Assembly (NCBI RefSeq): GCF_019457475.1
Contig: NZ_CP080413.1
Coordinates: forward strand, 868,001 to 932,000
Source of the DNA: Shewanella acanthi
GTDB lineage: Bacteria > Pseudomonadota > Gammaproteobacteria > Enterobacterales > Shewanellaceae
Direction: 5' to 3'
Length of the DNA stretch: 64,000 bases
The translations under genes and the position numbers were made by a program. The notes beneath the pieces were generated by a model. It ran no database searches, was not told the origin of the DNA, and saw nothing but the letters and a program-made list of their open reading frames with translations. Every line of letters begins with the position of its first letter. The stretch's first letter is position 1. This document shows positions 46,470 to 59,382 of the stretch, piece after piece.

Positions 46470-46634
46470 CTGGTAGTGAAGACCAAAGCAGTTAAGCAGG
46501 GTGTTTAGATAAGGATTCAAACCGCAGCTAAATTTGCCGCAAAAGTTAAATAAGCAGTCAGTTTATCAGCATAGGGCAGAGAACTATGGTAAACTGCCCC
46601 GCAAAATTCCATTGAACATTGAGAGTCGTAAATT

Positions 46635-47252
46635 ATGTCTGATAAATTCAGTACTGTTGAACAGCAAGCAAGCTATGGTGTTGGTCGTCAAATGGGCGAG
46701 CAATTAGCCGCTAACTCTTTTGAAGGTGTTGACATTGCCGCCGTTCAAGCAGGCCTTGCCGATGCTTTTGCTGGTGTTGAAAGCGCTGTTTCTATGCAGG
46801 ATATGCAAGTTGCATTCACTGAAATTAGCCGTCGCATTCAAGCTGAACAAGAAGCTGCTGCCGCTGCTGCTTCTGCAGAAGGCGAAGCGTTCTTAGCTGA
46901 AAACGCTAAACGTGAAGGCGTAATCGTGACTGACTCTGGTCTGCAATACGAAGTATTAATTCAAGGTGAAGGTGCAAAACCAACCTACGAAGATACAGTA
47001 CGCACTCACTACCATGGTTCTTTCATCAATGGTGATGTGTTCGACAGCTCTGTTGTTCGCGGCCAACCTGCTGAGTTCCCAGTATCTGGCGTTATCGCTG
47101 GCTGGACCGAAGCATTGCAACTGATGCCAGTGGGCACTAAGTTAAAATTATTCGTTCCACACCACTTAGCATATGGTGAGCGTGGTGCTGGTGCTTCTAT
47201 TCCTCCATACTCAACTTTAGTATTCGAAGTCGAGTTATTAGACATCGTCTAA
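46635..47252 (+). CDS. fklB: FKBP-type peptidyl-prolyl isomerase FklB
   Basis: Cytoplasmic proline isomerase, 205 residues. The N-terminal helical dimerisation domain (1-95, Ala/Glu-rich) is followed by the FKBP domain with YEDTVRTHYHGSFINGDVFDSS, AEFPVSGVIAGWTEALQLMPVG and PHHLAYGERGAGASIPPYSTLVFEVELLDI, the active-site residues being Tyr, Asp, Phe, Trp and Ile at family positions. No signal peptide, unlike FkpA. A strong terminator separates it from dapB. Confidence 0.96.
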   Translation: MSDKFSTVEQQASYGVGRQMGEQLAANSFEGVDIAAVQAGLADAFAGVESAVSMQDMQVAFTEISRRIQAEQEAAAAAASAEGEAFLAENAKREGVIVTDSGLQYEVLIQGEGAKPTYEDTVRTHYHGSFINGDVFDSSVVRGQPAEFPVSGVIAGWTEALQLMPVGTKLKLFVPHHLAYGERGAGASIPPYSTLVFEVELLDIV

Positions 47253-47260
47253 TCTGATTG

Positions 47261-47291
47261 AAACGCCTAAGCCAGTCTTAGGCGTTTTTTT
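47261..47291 (+). terminator. Terminator after fklB
   Basis: AACGCCTAAG pairs with CTTAGGCGTT (5-nt loop), followed by seven T residues. Confidence 0.92.
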
Positions 47292-47315
47292 ATGGAAGAG
47301 TCAAGTAAGCGTTAG

Positions 47316-48137
<822 letters not shown>

Positions 48138-48144
48138 AAAATAT

Positions 48145-48169
48145 AAACGCCATTTTGGCGTTTTTTTTT
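48145..48169 (+). terminator. Terminator after dapB
   Basis: AAACGCC-ATTTT-GGCGTTT followed by further T residues. Confidence 0.88.
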
Positions 48170-48318
48170 GCAATCAAATTTCAATTTGTAGACGAGTTTT
48201 GAAATATCCTGTAAACTCGCTGGAATTTGTCAAAATTTCGTAAATACGCGGAAATTGGTATCTTAACACATCATAAAATTATTATATTTCAGTAGCTTGG
48301 CTCTTTATGGAGGTCGTG

Positions 48319-49467
48319 TTGATAAAGTCTGCCTTACTCGTACTCGAAGATGGAACCGTATTCACTGGCACAGCGATTGGTGCCGATGGTCTTTCTGTTG
48401 GTGAAGTTGTTTTTAACACTTCGATGACAGGTTACCAAGAAATTTTAACTGACCCCTCTTATTCACGCCAGATAGTTACATTAACGTACCCACATATCGG
48501 TAATACTGGCACTAATGATGAAGACGTCGAATCCAATGGGGTTCACGCTTGTGGTTTAATCATTCGCGATCTTCCTCTCGTAGCAAGTAGCTTCCGTAAT
48601 CAACAAACCCTCAGCGATTATCTAAAAGCCAACAACGTGGTTGGTATTGCCGATATCGATACCCGCAAATTAACGCGTATCCTACGTGAAAAAGGTGCCC
48701 AAGCCGGTTGCATCATGGCGGGTTCTGACTTAGATGAAGCCAAAGCGCTTGCAGCAGCTAAAGCCTTCCCAGGTCTTAAGGGCATGGATTTAGCGAAAGA
48801 AGTCACAACTGAAACGGCTTACCAATGGCGTAAAGGTAGCTGGCGTTTAGTGGGTGGTTTACCATCTGACACCCCAGCCGAAGAGTTGAAGTACAAAGTG
48901 GTTGCCTACGACTACGGCGTTAAGCAAAACATCCTGCGTATGTTGGTTGACCGTGGCTGTGACGTGACTGTCGTTCCTGCTAAAACACCTGCTGCTGAAG
49001 TGTTAGCGATGAACCCAGACGGTGTGTTCCTCTCTAACGGCCCAGGTGACCCAGAGCCATGCGATTACGCCATCGAAGCGATTCAGCAAATCCTGAAAAC
49101 AGATACTCCCATATTCGGTATCTGTTTAGGCCACCAATTACTGGCTCTGGCTTCAGGCGCTAAAACCTTAAAGATGAAGTTTGGTCACCACGGTGCTAAC
49201 CACCCAGTGAGCAATATCGAAAAAGGTAACGTGATGATCACCAGCCAAAACCACGGTTTTGCTGCCGATGAAGACACATTACCTGCCAATATCAAAGTGA
49301 CCCACAAGTCACTGTTCGACGGTTCACTGCAAGGTATCCATCTGACGGACAAACCAGCATTTAGCTTCCAGGGTCACCCTGAAGCCAGCCCTGGTCCAAA
49401 CGATGCGGCCCCGCTGTTCGATCACTTTATCGAGCTCATTGAACAATTCCGTCAGAACAACAAGTAG
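48319..49467 (+). CDS. carA: Carbamoyl-phosphate synthase small (glutaminase) subunit
   Basis: Hydrolyses glutamine and channels ammonia to CarB for carbamoyl phosphate, used in pyrimidine and arginine synthesis. It has 382 residues. The class I amidotransferase triad is visible: Cys in [10 protein letters not shown] near 265, and His and Glu in [11 protein letters not shown] near 350. The start is TTG 48319, with GGAGG five bases upstream; E. coli carA also begins with TTG and the same [13 protein letters not shown]. The ATG at 48307 would overlap the ribosome site. The 135-bp upstream region is AT-rich with only a poor ARG-box-like half site. Confidence 0.98.
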   Translation: MIKSALLVLEDGTVFTGTAIGADGLSVGEVVFNTSMTGYQEILTDPSYSRQIVTLTYPHIGNTGTNDEDVESNGVHACGLIIRDLPLVASSFRNQQTLSDYLKANNVVGIADIDTRKLTRILREKGAQAGCIMAGSDLDEAKALAAAKAFPGLKGMDLAKEVTTETAYQWRKGSWRLVGGLPSDTPAEELKYKVVAYDYGVKQNILRMLVDRGCDVTVVPAKTPAAEVLAMNPDGVFLSNGPGDPEPCDYAIEAIQQILKTDTPIFGICLGHQLLALASGAKTLKMKFGHHGANHPVSNIEKGNVMITSQNHGFAADEDTLPANIKVTHKSLFDGSLQGIHLTDKPAFSFQGHPEASPGPNDAAPLFDHFIELIEQFRQNNK

Positions 49468-49492
49468 TACGCAAGCTAGGAGAAGAGAAGTA

Positions 49493-52400
49493 ATGCCAAA
49501 ACGTACAGATATAAAGAGTATTCTTATCCTAGGTGCCGGCCCAATCGTGATTGGTCAGGCATGTGAGTTCGATTATTCAGGCGCCCAAGCCTGTAAAGCC
49601 CTACGTGAAGAAGGTTACCGCGTTATTCTGGTGAACTCTAACCCAGCCACCATTATGACTGACCCAGAAATGGCCGATGCAACTTACATCGAACCAATCC
49701 AATGGGAAGTGGTACGCAACATTATCGCTAAGGAACGTCCTGACGCTATCCTGCCAACCATGGGCGGTCAAACCGCACTGAACTGTGCTCTGGAACTTGA
49801 AGCCAAAGGCGTATTAGCAGAATTTAACGTTGAAATGATTGGTGCAACTGCTGACGCAATCGACAAAGCAGAAGACCGTAGCCGTTTCGACAAAGCCATG
49901 AAGAGCATCGGCTTAGAATGTCCACGCGCGGGTATCGCCCACAGCATGGAAGAAGCCTACGGCGTTCTCGATCTCGTTGGTTTCCCTTGTATTATCCGTC
50001 CATCATTCACTATGGGTGGTTCAGGCGGTGGTATCGCCTACAACAAGGAAGAGTTCGAAGAAATCTGTTCTCAAGGTTTAGATTTATCGCCAACCAAAGA
50101 GCTTTTAATCGACGAGAGCTTAATCGGTTGGAAAGAATACGAGATGGAAGTGGTTCGTGACCGTAACGACAACTGCATCATCGTCTGTTCTATCGAAAAC
50201 TTTGACCCAATGGGCGTGCACACCGGTGACTCTATTACCGTTGCACCAGCACAAACCTTGACCGACAAAGAATACCAAATCATGCGTAACGCCTCGATGG
50301 CCGTACTGCGTGAGATTGGTGTTGAAACTGGTGGTTCGAACGTACAGTTTGGTATCAACCCGAAAGATGGCCGTATGGTTATCATCGAGATGAACCCACG
50401 TGTATCACGTTCATCTGCACTGGCTTCTAAAGCTACCGGCTTCCCAATCGCGAAAATCGCTGCCAAGTTAGCAGTGGGTTTCACCCTCGATGAGCTGATG
50501 AACGACATCACTGGCGGCCGCACCCCAGCATCGTTCGAGCCAGCTATCGACTACGTTGTGACTAAAGTACCGCGCTTTAACTTTGAAAAGTTCGCCGGTT
50601 CAAATGATCGCTTAACCACTCAGATGAAATCTGTAGGGGAAGTGATGGCGATCGGCCGTACTTTCCAAGAATCACTGCAAAAAGCACTGCGTGGTTTAGA
50701 AGTAAGCCGTCACGGTTTCGACCCAATCATCGATATCACTAAAGCTGAGTCATTAGCTCGCATTCGCTTAGAACTCAAAGAGCCAGGTTGTGACCGTATT
50801 TGGTACATCGCCGATGCCATGCGCGCGGGTTTAACCTTGGATGAAATCTTCCGTTTAACCAACATCGACCCATGGTTCTTGGTTCAAATCGAAGAGTTAA
50901 TCAAGCTTGAAGGCCAAGTGGCCGAAGGCGGTTTAGCCGGTCTTAACGAAGAGCTGCTGCGTAAACTCAAGCGTAAAGGTTTTGCCGATGCGCGTCTGGC
51001 CGCAGTTCTTGGCGTAAACGAAGCCGAAGTTCGCAAACTGCGTGACCGTTTCGACATCCACCCAGTGTACAAGCGCGTAGATACCTGCGCCGCTGAATTT
51101 GCCACCGACACCGCTTACATGTACTCAACTTATGAAGAAGAGTGTGAAGCGAACCCATCAGATCGTGAAAAAATCATGGTATTAGGTGGTGGTCCAAACC
51201 GTATTGGTCAAGGTATCGAATTCGACTACTGCTGTGTGCATGCAGCGCTTGCACTGCGTGAAGACGGTTATGAAACCATCATGGTTAACTGTAACCCTGA
51301 AACCGTTTCTACCGACTACGACACCTCAGATCGTCTGTACTTCGAGCCAGTGACCCTTGAAGACGTATTAGCCATCGTCCGTATCGAGAAGCCAAAGGGC
51401 GTTATCGTACAGTACGGTGGTCAAACGCCACTGAAATTGGCCCGCGCCCTTGAGGCCGCAGGTGTACCAATCATCGGTACTAGCCCAGATGCGATTGACC
51501 GCGCGGAAGACCGTGAGCGTTTCCAACAGGCGATTCAACGTCTGGAAATGAAACAGCCTGAAAACGATACAGTGACCACTGTTGAAGGTGCTGTGATTGC
51601 CGCTGAGCGTATTGGTTATCCATTAGTGGTTCGTCCATCCTACGTCCTTGGCGGCCGCGCGATGGAAATCGTTTACGACCAACAGGATTTACTGCGCTAC
51701 TTCAACGAAGCGGTCAGCGTATCTAACGCATCGCCGGTACTGTTAGACCACTTCTTAGATGATGCCATCGAAGTGGATATCGACGCGGTATGTGACGGCG
51801 AGACAGTAGTTATCGGCGCGATCATGGAGCATATCGAGCAGGCGGGTGTTCACTCTGGTGACTCTGGTTGTTCTCTGCCGCCATACACCTTAAGCCAAGC
51901 TATCCAAGACGAAATGCGCGTACAAGTGCGTAAGCTTGCGATGGAGCTGGGTGTAGTGGGTCTGATGAACGTACAGTTCGCAGTGAAGAATAACGAAATC
52001 TACATGATTGAAGTTAACCCACGTGCAGCCCGTACCGTACCTTTCGTTTCGAAAGCAACTGGCGTGCCTTTAGCTAAGATTGCCGCCCGTGTGATGGCAG
52101 GCCAAAGTCTGAAAGCGCAAAACTTCACCGAAGAAGTGATCCCACCTTTCTACTCAGTGAAAGAAGTGGTACTGCCATTTAACAAGTTCCCTGGCGTTGA
52201 CCCACTGTTAGGCCCAGAAATGCGCTCAACGGGTGAAGTTATGGGTGTAGGCGATACCTTCGCTGAAGCCTACGCTAAAGCGCAGTTAGGTGCGATTTCT
52301 GAAGTGCCTAAATCAGGCCGTGCACTGCTGTCTGTTCGTAACAGCGACAAGAAGCGTGTTGCCGATTTAGCGGCTAAGTTAATCGAGCTGGGCTACCAAA

Positions 52401-52717
52401 TCGATGCAACCCACGGTACTGCAGTGGTATTAGGCGAAGCGGGTATTAACCCTCGCTTAGTCAACAAAGTACACGAAGGTCGTCCGCACATTTTGGACCG
52501 CATCAAGAACGGTGAGTACACCTACATTGTAAACACCACCGAAGGTCGTCAGGCGATTGAAGATTCTCGTCAATTACGCCGCGGTGCTCTGCGTTACAAG
52601 GTGAGCTACACAACCACTATGAATGCTGCGTTCGCGACTTGTATGGCGCACACTGCCGATGATCGTTCTAACGTGACGTCTGTTCAAGAGCTACATAAGC
52701 GCGTATTAGCTAAGTAA
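49493..52717 (+). CDS. carB: Carbamoyl-phosphate synthase large subunit
   Basis: Makes carbamoyl phosphate from bicarbonate, ammonia and two ATP. It has 1074 residues with the internal duplication intact: two ATP-grasp halves beginning [21 protein letters not shown] (about residue 12) and [21 protein letters not shown] (about 560), the oligomerisation region between them, and the C-terminal allosteric domain from about 940. The ATG at 49493 gives [10 protein letters not shown] with AGGAG upstream; the longer frame lies within carA. 25 nt separate carA and carB. Confidence 0.99.
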   Translation: MPKRTDIKSILILGAGPIVIGQACEFDYSGAQACKALREEGYRVILVNSNPATIMTDPEMADATYIEPIQWEVVRNIIAKERPDAILPTMGGQTALNCALELEAKGVLAEFNVEMIGATADAIDKAEDRSRFDKAMKSIGLECPRAGIAHSMEEAYGVLDLVGFPCIIRPSFTMGGSGGGIAYNKEEFEEICSQGLDLSPTKELLIDESLIGWKEYEMEVVRDRNDNCIIVCSIENFDPMGVHTGDSITVAPAQTLTDKEYQIMRNASMAVLREIGVETGGSNVQFGINPKDGRMVIIEMNPRVSRSSALASKATGFPIAKIAAKLAVGFTLDELMNDITGGRTPASFEPAIDYVVTKVPRFNFEKFAGSNDRLTTQMKSVGEVMAIGRTFQESLQKALRGLEVSRHGFDPIIDITKAESLARIRLELKEPGCDRIWYIADAMRAGLTLDEIFRLTNIDPWFLVQIEELIKLEGQVAEGGLAGLNEELLRKLKRKGFADARLAAVLGVNEAEVRKLRDRFDIHPVYKRVDTCAAEFATDTAYMYSTYEEECEANPSDREKIMVLGGGPNRIGQGIEFDYCCVHAALALREDGYETIMVNCNPETVSTDYDTSDRLYFEPVTLEDVLAIVRIEKPKGVIVQYGGQTPLKLARALEAAGVPIIGTSPDAIDRAEDRERFQQAIQRLEMKQPENDTVTTVEGAVIAAERIGYPLVVRPSYVLGGRAMEIVYDQQDLLRYFNEAVSVSNASPVLLDHFLDDAIEVDIDAVCDGETVVIGAIMEHIEQAGVHSGDSGCSLPPYTLSQAIQDEMRVQVRKLAMELGVVGLMNVQFAVKNNEIYMIEVNPRAARTVPFVSKATGVPLAKIAARVMAGQSLKAQNFTEEVIPPFYSVKEVVLPFNKFPGVDPLLGPEMRSTGEVMGVGDTFAEAYAKAQLGAISEVPKSGRALLSVRNSDKKRVADLAAKLIELGYQIDATHGTAVVLGEAGINPRLVNKVHEGRPHILDRIKNGEYTYIVNTTEGRQAIEDSRQLRRGALRYKVSYTTTMNAAFATCMAHTADDRSNVTSVQELHKRVLAK

Positions 52718-52735
52718 TCTTAGCAAGATCTAGAA

Positions 52736-52768
52736 AAGGCCGTATCGCTTAGGTGATACGGCCTTTTT
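52736..52768. terminator. Terminator after carAB, probably bidirectional
   Basis: An 11-bp stem AAGGCCGTATC and complement, with T residues on both sides; shared with the convergent binding-protein gene. Confidence 0.88.
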
Positions 52769-52834
52769 ATTAGGGGTAAAAATTGTCAAACACCAATACC
52801 GCATTAACTTTGTTACGCGACTGAAACTGAGATT

Positions 52835-53614
52835 TTACTGGAAGTTACCGCCTAATCGCTCGGTCCACATTGGTGGGTTTTCATTGGGCAGCCACTTCTG
52901 ATAGATACTGGCAAAGGTGCCATCTTGTTTCATCGCATCAAGTGTCGTTTGCCACTGCTCTATCACTTCTTCCGAAGTGCCCTTGGAGAAGGCGATATAC
53001 AGCAAATTATCGCTAAGCGTAAAGATGGATTTGACCGCATCTGGGGGCGCGCCCGCTTCACGCAGAATCGATGTCGTGGTGAGGTTAGTATTACACCAGA
53101 TATCTATTCGCTGCTTGAGTAGTTGTTTAGCACTAAAGAGCGGGGTTGAGGTGGTGGCAATATTCTCAAATCCATGTTCTTTCAGTGTCTGTTCTTCTAC
53201 CGACTCACGGTAAACCCCAATGGCTTTAGCATGCTTTGCATCTTCAAGGGATGAGATAGTAATTTGACTGTTTTGCAGGGTATAAAAATTTACTGTGCCG
53301 GCGGCAATGGGGCCTACGAGGGTAAATAATTTTTCGCGGTCAACGGTTTTGGTCATTGCAAACAGCACAGTATTGGGCTGCTTGGTCATGATGGTCCAGC
53401 CTCTTGCCCATGGTACTATTTGGATTGGCTCTTGGGTATTAATCCGTTTTTGAATTTCTTGAACAATTTCAACTGCTAAACCAGTAGGTTGATGATCGGA
53501 CGTAAAGCTAATCGGCGCCCATTCTTCAGAGTAAATTGTTAAAGGCTGTGCGAATACGGGAACTGAAAAGCTAATAAGAGCGAGGCTGCACAATATAGCG
53601 ATGAGACGTTTCAT
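52835..53614 (-). CDS. Periplasmic solute-binding protein, family 3 (amino-acid type)
   Basis: A 259-residue exported protein: signal peptide to about residue 22 (VFA before QPLTIYSEE), then the SBP_bac_3 fold with EWAPISFTSDHQPTGLAVEIVQEIQKRI, VPWARGWTIM near 68, and the hinge segments SLEDAKHAKAIGVYRES. The carboxylate-binding Arg/Asp pattern of true amino-acid receptors is partly unclear. Shewanella has many such stand-alone proteins without ABC permease genes, and none is adjacent here. The substrate is unknown. Ends with YQKWLPNENPPMW, the usual C-terminus. Confidence 0.85.
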   Translation of the reverse strand: MKRLIAILCSLALISFSVPVFAQPLTIYSEEWAPISFTSDHQPTGLAVEIVQEIQKRINTQEPIQIVPWARGWTIMTKQPNTVLFAMTKTVDREKLFTLVGPIAAGTVNFYTLQNSQITISSLEDAKHAKAIGVYRESVEEQTLKEHGFENIATTSTPLFSAKQLLKQRIDIWCNTNLTTTSILREAGAPPDAVKSIFTLSDNLLYIAFSKGTSEEVIEQWQTTLDAMKQDGTFASIYQKWLPNENPPMWTERLGGNFQ

Positions 53615-53860
53615 TTTTGACCCTACAAATTTGCATGTTACACATGAGTCACACGGCTCGCTCAGGCAACTTAATCAGTTATGAAAACTGTAAATCAATG
53701 GTTTACAGGGTTCAAGGGCTATAATAGTCCCATGGGAATATTATCGGCTTAATGTGCTGTAACGTGTTAAATAACCGCGTTTATTTAATTTTTTGAGTTG
53801 GTTTTACTCATTAAACTAACGGATGACTGCATCGCAGGTTTTATGATGGCGGTTTAGCCA

Positions 53861-55051
53861 ATGAGGCATAAAAAGCGGATGGTAGGGTATACGAGTGTTG
53901 GGAGTGAACTAAAGGTGTTAATAAATAGTGATGAAAGTACTGCGTCAAAGGCAGTGCAGTTTACTCTGGCGACAATCAATTTATTTAACTTCATTGAGCC
54001 GCCCTTAGCTTTTTACGATTTTGAAAATATTTATTCCCAGTCCCAGTGGCAGAGAAAATGCCAGTGGTTTAGCGATTTTCTTAGCCATCAAATACCTGAT
54101 ATTGTGGGCTTTCAGGAAGTGTTTAGTCCAAATGCACTGCAAGCTCTAGCTTTGGAAAACGGGTTGCCTCATTTTGTTGTTATCGATAAACCGACGTTAA
54201 TTAAGGATTATATCTATCAGAGTCCCGTCGTGGCGCTTGCGTCGCGTTTTCCGATAGTTGAGGTGGCAGGGGTCGAGCCTGATACACAATTAGTTGCGGC
54301 TATGGGGCTTTCCTCAAATTTTAGTTTTAGTCGCAAAGTTCTTAGAGCCACGGTGGCTATGCCTCATATCGGCGAGTGCGATTGTTATGTAGTGCATTTT
54401 AAATCTAAGCGACCCGGGCTTGCCCTTGATGCTGCCGAAATAGACGCCCTTAAAAATACGGATACAAAACTTAATGCTGAGCCGCTGCTGCTAACCGAGC
54501 AAGCGTTAGGTCGCTGGGCATCGACCATGCAACGCGGTGCTGAGGCGGCCTTGCTATATCATGCCATATTAAAGCGCAGGCAAGACACTTCAAAGCCTGT
54601 GATCTTGATGGGAGATTTTAATGACACCCTATCAATGGGGGCGCTCGATGCCTTGAACATGCGCGGTGAGTCCATTCATGGCAATGATATTAAGGCGGCT
54701 GGCTTAGGCGCGTTATCCGATGCTGCCCTTGCAAAACGCTTTACTCATTATCAGTTAACTGATGCCTTTGAATTATTTATCGAGGCCAACTTATTTGTTG
54801 AGGAAAATCACGCCGATAATACGGATTATTATCGTCAGCACCGCAGCGCGACCCATTACTATGGGCCAAAGGGCTCGGTATTGGATTATATTCTGCTGTC
54901 AAACGAGTTCGATGCAAGGGATGGCGCAAGTTTGGCTCAAGTGACAGATTACCAAACCTGCGATAGGCACCTAGTGCGTCCTGAGTTTGAGCGTGATGCC
55001 TATAGTACTGACCATGCGCCCATTGTTGTCGAGATTACCCTTCGTAGCTAG
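53861..55051 (+). CDS. Endonuclease/exonuclease/phosphatase family protein
   Basis: A Mg-dependent phosphodiesterase-fold protein of up to 396 residues. EEP motifs: an N-terminal Asn (ATINLFNF), the metal Glu in GFQEVFSP near 87, GDFNDTLSMGALD near 250, and STDHAPIVVEI at the C-terminus. The family includes DNases, sphingomyelinases and lipid phosphatases; the substrate cannot be read here. No signal peptide, so probably cytoplasmic. The start is uncertain: the ATG at 53861 has a weak ribosome site, and a GTG at 53915 with GGGAG upstream is a shorter possibility that retains all motifs. Confidence 0.85.
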   Translation: MRHKKRMVGYTSVGSELKVLINSDESTASKAVQFTLATINLFNFIEPPLAFYDFENIYSQSQWQRKCQWFSDFLSHQIPDIVGFQEVFSPNALQALALENGLPHFVVIDKPTLIKDYIYQSPVVALASRFPIVEVAGVEPDTQLVAAMGLSSNFSFSRKVLRATVAMPHIGECDCYVVHFKSKRPGLALDAAEIDALKNTDTKLNAEPLLLTEQALGRWASTMQRGAEAALLYHAILKRRQDTSKPVILMGDFNDTLSMGALDALNMRGESIHGNDIKAAGLGALSDAALAKRFTHYQLTDAFELFIEANLFVEENHADNTDYYRQHRSATHYYGPKGSVLDYILLSNEFDARDGASLAQVTDYQTCDRHLVRPEFERDAYSTDHAPIVVEITLRS

Positions 55052-55229
55052 TTGTTAATTTGTTTTGATATTTGGCGCAGTAAGCTATTAACGGATTAAA
55101 AATAAGCTAACATTTTCATCTTTAGCGATGGGCTATTGGTGCGTTAGGCTCGCACTTAAAGGGCATAAGCGGTATCATCCGCATCCATTTTAGACGGCGG
55201 CGCCCCGACAACAGGCGGCAAATTTTTAG

Positions 55230-56460
<1,231 letters not shown>

Positions 56461-56500
56461 GCACTCTTTGCGCGTTGAATTAATGAAAAGGATTTACTAA

Positions 56501-56527
56501 AAAGCCGGAACTAAAGTTCCGGCTTTT
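56501..56527. terminator. Bidirectional terminator between rlmI and rpiA
   Basis: AAAGCCGGAAC-TAAA-GTTCCGGCTTT with T residues on both strands. Confidence 0.92.
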
Positions 56528-56589
56528 TTATGCGCTATACGCTATTAATGGGCTTTGGGTGATGGGCTTAAAAGGCCAAACAAAGCGGA

Positions 56590-57249
56590 TTATTCGGTAT
56601 AGGTTTTTACGCCGTCAGGCGTGCCAACCAGCAATACGTTTGCACCGCGTTTGGCAAATAGGCCGTTAGTCACCACACCTACGATAGCATCGATTTGGGC
56701 TTCTAATTCCTTCGGGTTGACAATCTTCAGATTGTAAACATCGAGGATCACGTTGCCGTTGTCTGTGATAACGCCTTCACGGTAAACAGGATCGCCGCCC
56801 AGTTTTACTAGCTCGCGCGCGACATAGGAGCGTGCCATTGGGATCACTTCGACTGGCAGTGGGAATTCACCTAGAATATCCACTTGCTTAGTGTTATCCA
56901 CGATACACACAAATTTCTCAGCCACAGCGGAAACAATTTTCTCACGGGTAAGGGCTGCACCGCCGCCTTTGATCATGTCCATATGGCCGTTGATCTCATC
57001 TGCGCCATCAACGTAAACCGATAATTTATCTACGCTATTGAGGTCGTACACAGGAATGCCAAGGGCTTTCATTTTTTGAGTAGAGGCTTCAGAGCTTGAA
57101 ACCGCACCTTCGATGTCGGCTTTCATGGTCGCCAATGCATCGATAAAGTGATTGACGGTAGAGCCTGTGCCCACACCAACAATGCTGTCCTTCTCAACGT
57201 ATTTGAGGGCGGCCCAGCCTGCAGCTTTTTTCATTTCATCTTGGGTCAT
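56590..57249 (-). CDS. rpiA: Ribose-5-phosphate isomerase A
   Basis: Interconverts ribulose-5-phosphate and ribose-5-phosphate in the pentose phosphate pathway. It has 219 residues with the family motifs [14 protein letters not shown] near 24, SSEAS near 47, [29 protein letters not shown] near 78-105 (catalytic Asp, Glu and Lys), and the C-terminal [14 protein letters not shown]. It is transcribed alone. Confidence 0.98.
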   Translation of the reverse strand: MTQDEMKKAAGWAALKYVEKDSIVGVGTGSTVNHFIDALATMKADIEGAVSSSEASTQKMKALGIPVYDLNSVDKLSVYVDGADEINGHMDMIKGGGAALTREKIVSAVAEKFVCIVDNTKQVDILGEFPLPVEVIPMARSYVARELVKLGGDPVYREGVITDNGNVILDVYNLKIVNPKELEAQIDAIVGVVTNGLFAKRGANVLLVGTPDGVKTYTE

Positions 57250-57498
57250 ATTTGCATCCTGTTACGGCAAATGAGTCATTATTATGGGCGTATTATACTC
57301 GTTTCTGTTAAAGAATGGGGCGCAAAAATCCCTAAGGCGTGAACTATCTTCATCGATGTTGGTTTTGGGGAGATTCTCGTTAAGCTAAAAAGGAGTGATA
57401 ACGCTTTTGAGTGCATTTGACTATGTGCTACATAGCTAACTAAGTTACTATGAGTAAAGCATTATTAGGCTCATTGATGAAATTTTAAGGAAGATGTT

Positions 57499-58422
57499 AT
57501 GGCGGGTGCGAGTTTATTAACGTTGCTCGATGATATTGCCACGATTTTGGATGATGTTGCGGTAATGAGTAAGGTAGCGGCCAAGAAAACCGCAGGGGTG
57601 TTAGGCGACGATTTAGCGTTAAATGCTCAGCAAGTGACTGGCGTGAGTGCTGATCGTGAGTTACCCGTTGTATGGGCTGTTGCGCTTGGATCTTTTAGAA
57701 ATAAGTTGATCTTAATTCCCGCTGCTATGGTCATTAGTGCCTTTGCCCCATGGGCGATTACGCCGTTGCTGATGTTTGGTGGCTTGTTTTTATGTTTCGA
57801 AGGTTTTGAGAAGCTGTACCACAGCTATAGCCACCGCAAGGAAAAAGGCCATCAAGAGGAAAAGCCCACACCGGAAATAACGGATCTCGCTAAATATGAG
57901 GCCGAAAAAGTCAAAGGAGCGATTCGCACCGACTTTGTATTATCCGCCGAAATCATTGCTATCACCCTCGGAATTGTCGCTGAAAAAACGCTAACGACGC
58001 AGTTTTTTACCCTCGCCATTGTCGGTGTGGTCATGACCTTTGGGGTATATGGACTGGTGGCGGGTATTGTCAAAATGGATGATGCCGGTCTGTATTTAAG
58101 CAAGCGCCAAGGCGATTCGGCCTACACTCGATTTAATCGACAGTTTGGCTTTATGTTACTGAGTGCGGCGCCGCTGTTGATGAAGGGGTTAACTATCGTC
58201 GGCACCGCAGCCATGTTTATGGTGGGGGGCGGCATCTTAACCCATGGATTGCCCATGCTTGGCGATAAAATCCATCATTTAGGTGAAGTCACTGCTGAGG
58301 TCGCTGTTGTGGGGCCGCTACTTGGGTTGATTACCCCAACCTTAGTTAATGCGGTGTTTGGTATCGTCGCGGGCGCTGTTGCTGTGATGATTATCTCTGC
58401 TATTCAAAAGCTGCGTGCTTAA
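57499..58422 (+). CDS. DUF808 family membrane protein (YedI-like)
   Basis: A 307-residue inner-membrane protein of unknown function. It opens with MAGASLLTLLDDIATILDDVAVMSKVAAKKTAGVLGDD, the hallmark N-terminus of the DUF808/YedI family, then has about seven hydrophobic segments with the conserved EGFEKLYHSY loop and a charged insert near residue 115. AAGGAAG precedes the ATG. The next gene (RNase D-like) begins 33 nt later, so they may share a transcript. The sequence gives no functional hint. Confidence 0.9.
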   Translation: MAGASLLTLLDDIATILDDVAVMSKVAAKKTAGVLGDDLALNAQQVTGVSADRELPVVWAVALGSFRNKLILIPAAMVISAFAPWAITPLLMFGGLFLCFEGFEKLYHSYSHRKEKGHQEEKPTPEITDLAKYEAEKVKGAIRTDFVLSAEIIAITLGIVAEKTLTTQFFTLAIVGVVMTFGVYGLVAGIVKMDDAGLYLSKRQGDSAYTRFNRQFGFMLLSAAPLLMKGLTIVGTAAMFMVGGGILTHGLPMLGDKIHHLGEVTAEVAVVGPLLGLITPTLVNAVFGIVAGAVAVMIISAIQKLRA

Positions 58423-58455
58423 GTTATCCATGAAGCTATTTAAGGAGCTCTTTTG

Positions 58456-59358
58456 ATGCAGTTAATGCGTGCCTGCCTAACCCCCAATAAACTCGCTTGG
58501 CTTAATCAGGAGTTCGGTGAACACGCAGATGCGTTGATTGCAGCAATGGATGAGGCGGGGATCGCCTATTTACAGCGGCTTCAAACCCTTGAATCGAGCG
58601 GCGAAGATAATGACCTTTCAATGCGCTTTGCTTGGTTTGAGCAAAAGCTTGCCTTAACAACCAGGCTGAATGATAAAGAGCTGAGCGAGCTGCCCTCCTT
58701 TTGCCTTGATGGGCTTAAGGTCAAGCTTGTCCAGCCATCTGATATGGCAGTTGTGGTGCAAGACTTAAATTCAGCCCAAGTGCTTGGTTTTGATACTGAA
58801 ACCAGAGCGAGTTTTCAGGTAGGTGAACATCATCCATTAAGTTTGATTCAAATCGCGACTGATGATTGCTGCTACCTTTTTCAACATGCACTACTAGGGG
58901 ATGACTTAGCCCAGCTTAAACCTGTCCTTGAAAATGAAGCCATTCTCAAGGTGGGTATTGGTCTTCGAAGCGACACCCATGCGCTTAAACGGCAATGGAA
59001 TATCCAGCTTAATTCGAGGCTAGATCTTAACTGGGTGTTAGCGCAGCTTGGTGCGGGAAAGGAGATGGGCACGCGTCAACTCGCCGCCGTGTTACTCAAA
59101 AGGCAAATTGAGAAGTCTAAAAAAGTCACCCTATCTAACTGGCAACAAGTGCCATTAACTGAGGCGCAAATCCGCTATGCCTCCATCGATGTCTTTGTTG
59201 CGATTCAGTGTTTTAATGCGCTTATTGCTAAATTAAGCGTTTTTTATGATCCAAGTGCAGCTAGGTCTTTGCTGCCACAGAATCTCGCTGCTCGGTTAGC
59301 CGTCTATTTAAGTGCTGATAAGTTAAGTGCTGATAAGTTAAGTGCAGATAAGGATTAG
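58456..59358 (+). CDS. RNase D-like DEDDy 3'-5' exonuclease
   Basis: A predicted 3'-5' exonuclease of 300 residues. The DEDD catalytic residues are present: Asp and Glu in GFDTETR (about residues 113-115), Asp in GIGLRSDTHALK near 175, and Tyr plus Asp in RYASIDVFVA near 245, so the DEDDy subtype. An N-terminal region of about 90 residues has no motif I know, and there is no HRDC domain, unlike RNase D itself. It may therefore act on RNA or DNA. The C-terminus carries three tandem copies of LSADK encoded by 15-bp repeats. The ATG at 58456 has AAGGAG upstream. The next gene starts 24 nt after its stop. Confidence 0.85.
   Translation: MQLMRACLTPNKLAWLNQEFGEHADALIAAMDEAGIAYLQRLQTLESSGEDNDLSMRFAWFEQKLALTTRLNDKELSELPSFCLDGLKVKLVQPSDMAVVVQDLNSAQVLGFDTETRASFQVGEHHPLSLIQIATDDCCYLFQHALLGDDLAQLKPVLENEAILKVGIGLRSDTHALKRQWNIQLNSRLDLNWVLAQLGAGKEMGTRQLAAVLLKRQIEKSKKVTLSNWQQVPLTEAQIRYASIDVFVAIQCFNALIAKLSVFYDPSAARSLLPQNLAARLAVYLSADKLSADKLSADKD
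59308..59352 (+). repeat. Three 15-bp tandem repeats at the 3' end of the exonuclease gene
   Basis: The unit TTAAGTGCTGATAAG occurs twice exactly and a third time with one change (T to A). It adds LSADK per copy in frame. Confidence 0.95.
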
Positions 59359-59382
59359 CGCGATGTCAGGAAATGGGCTGCT

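Noticed and set aside
48243..48300. ArgR box upstream of carA
   Set aside because: Only one half-site-like stretch (TTTCA after an AT run) is present. It does not match the 18-bp ARG box well enough to list.
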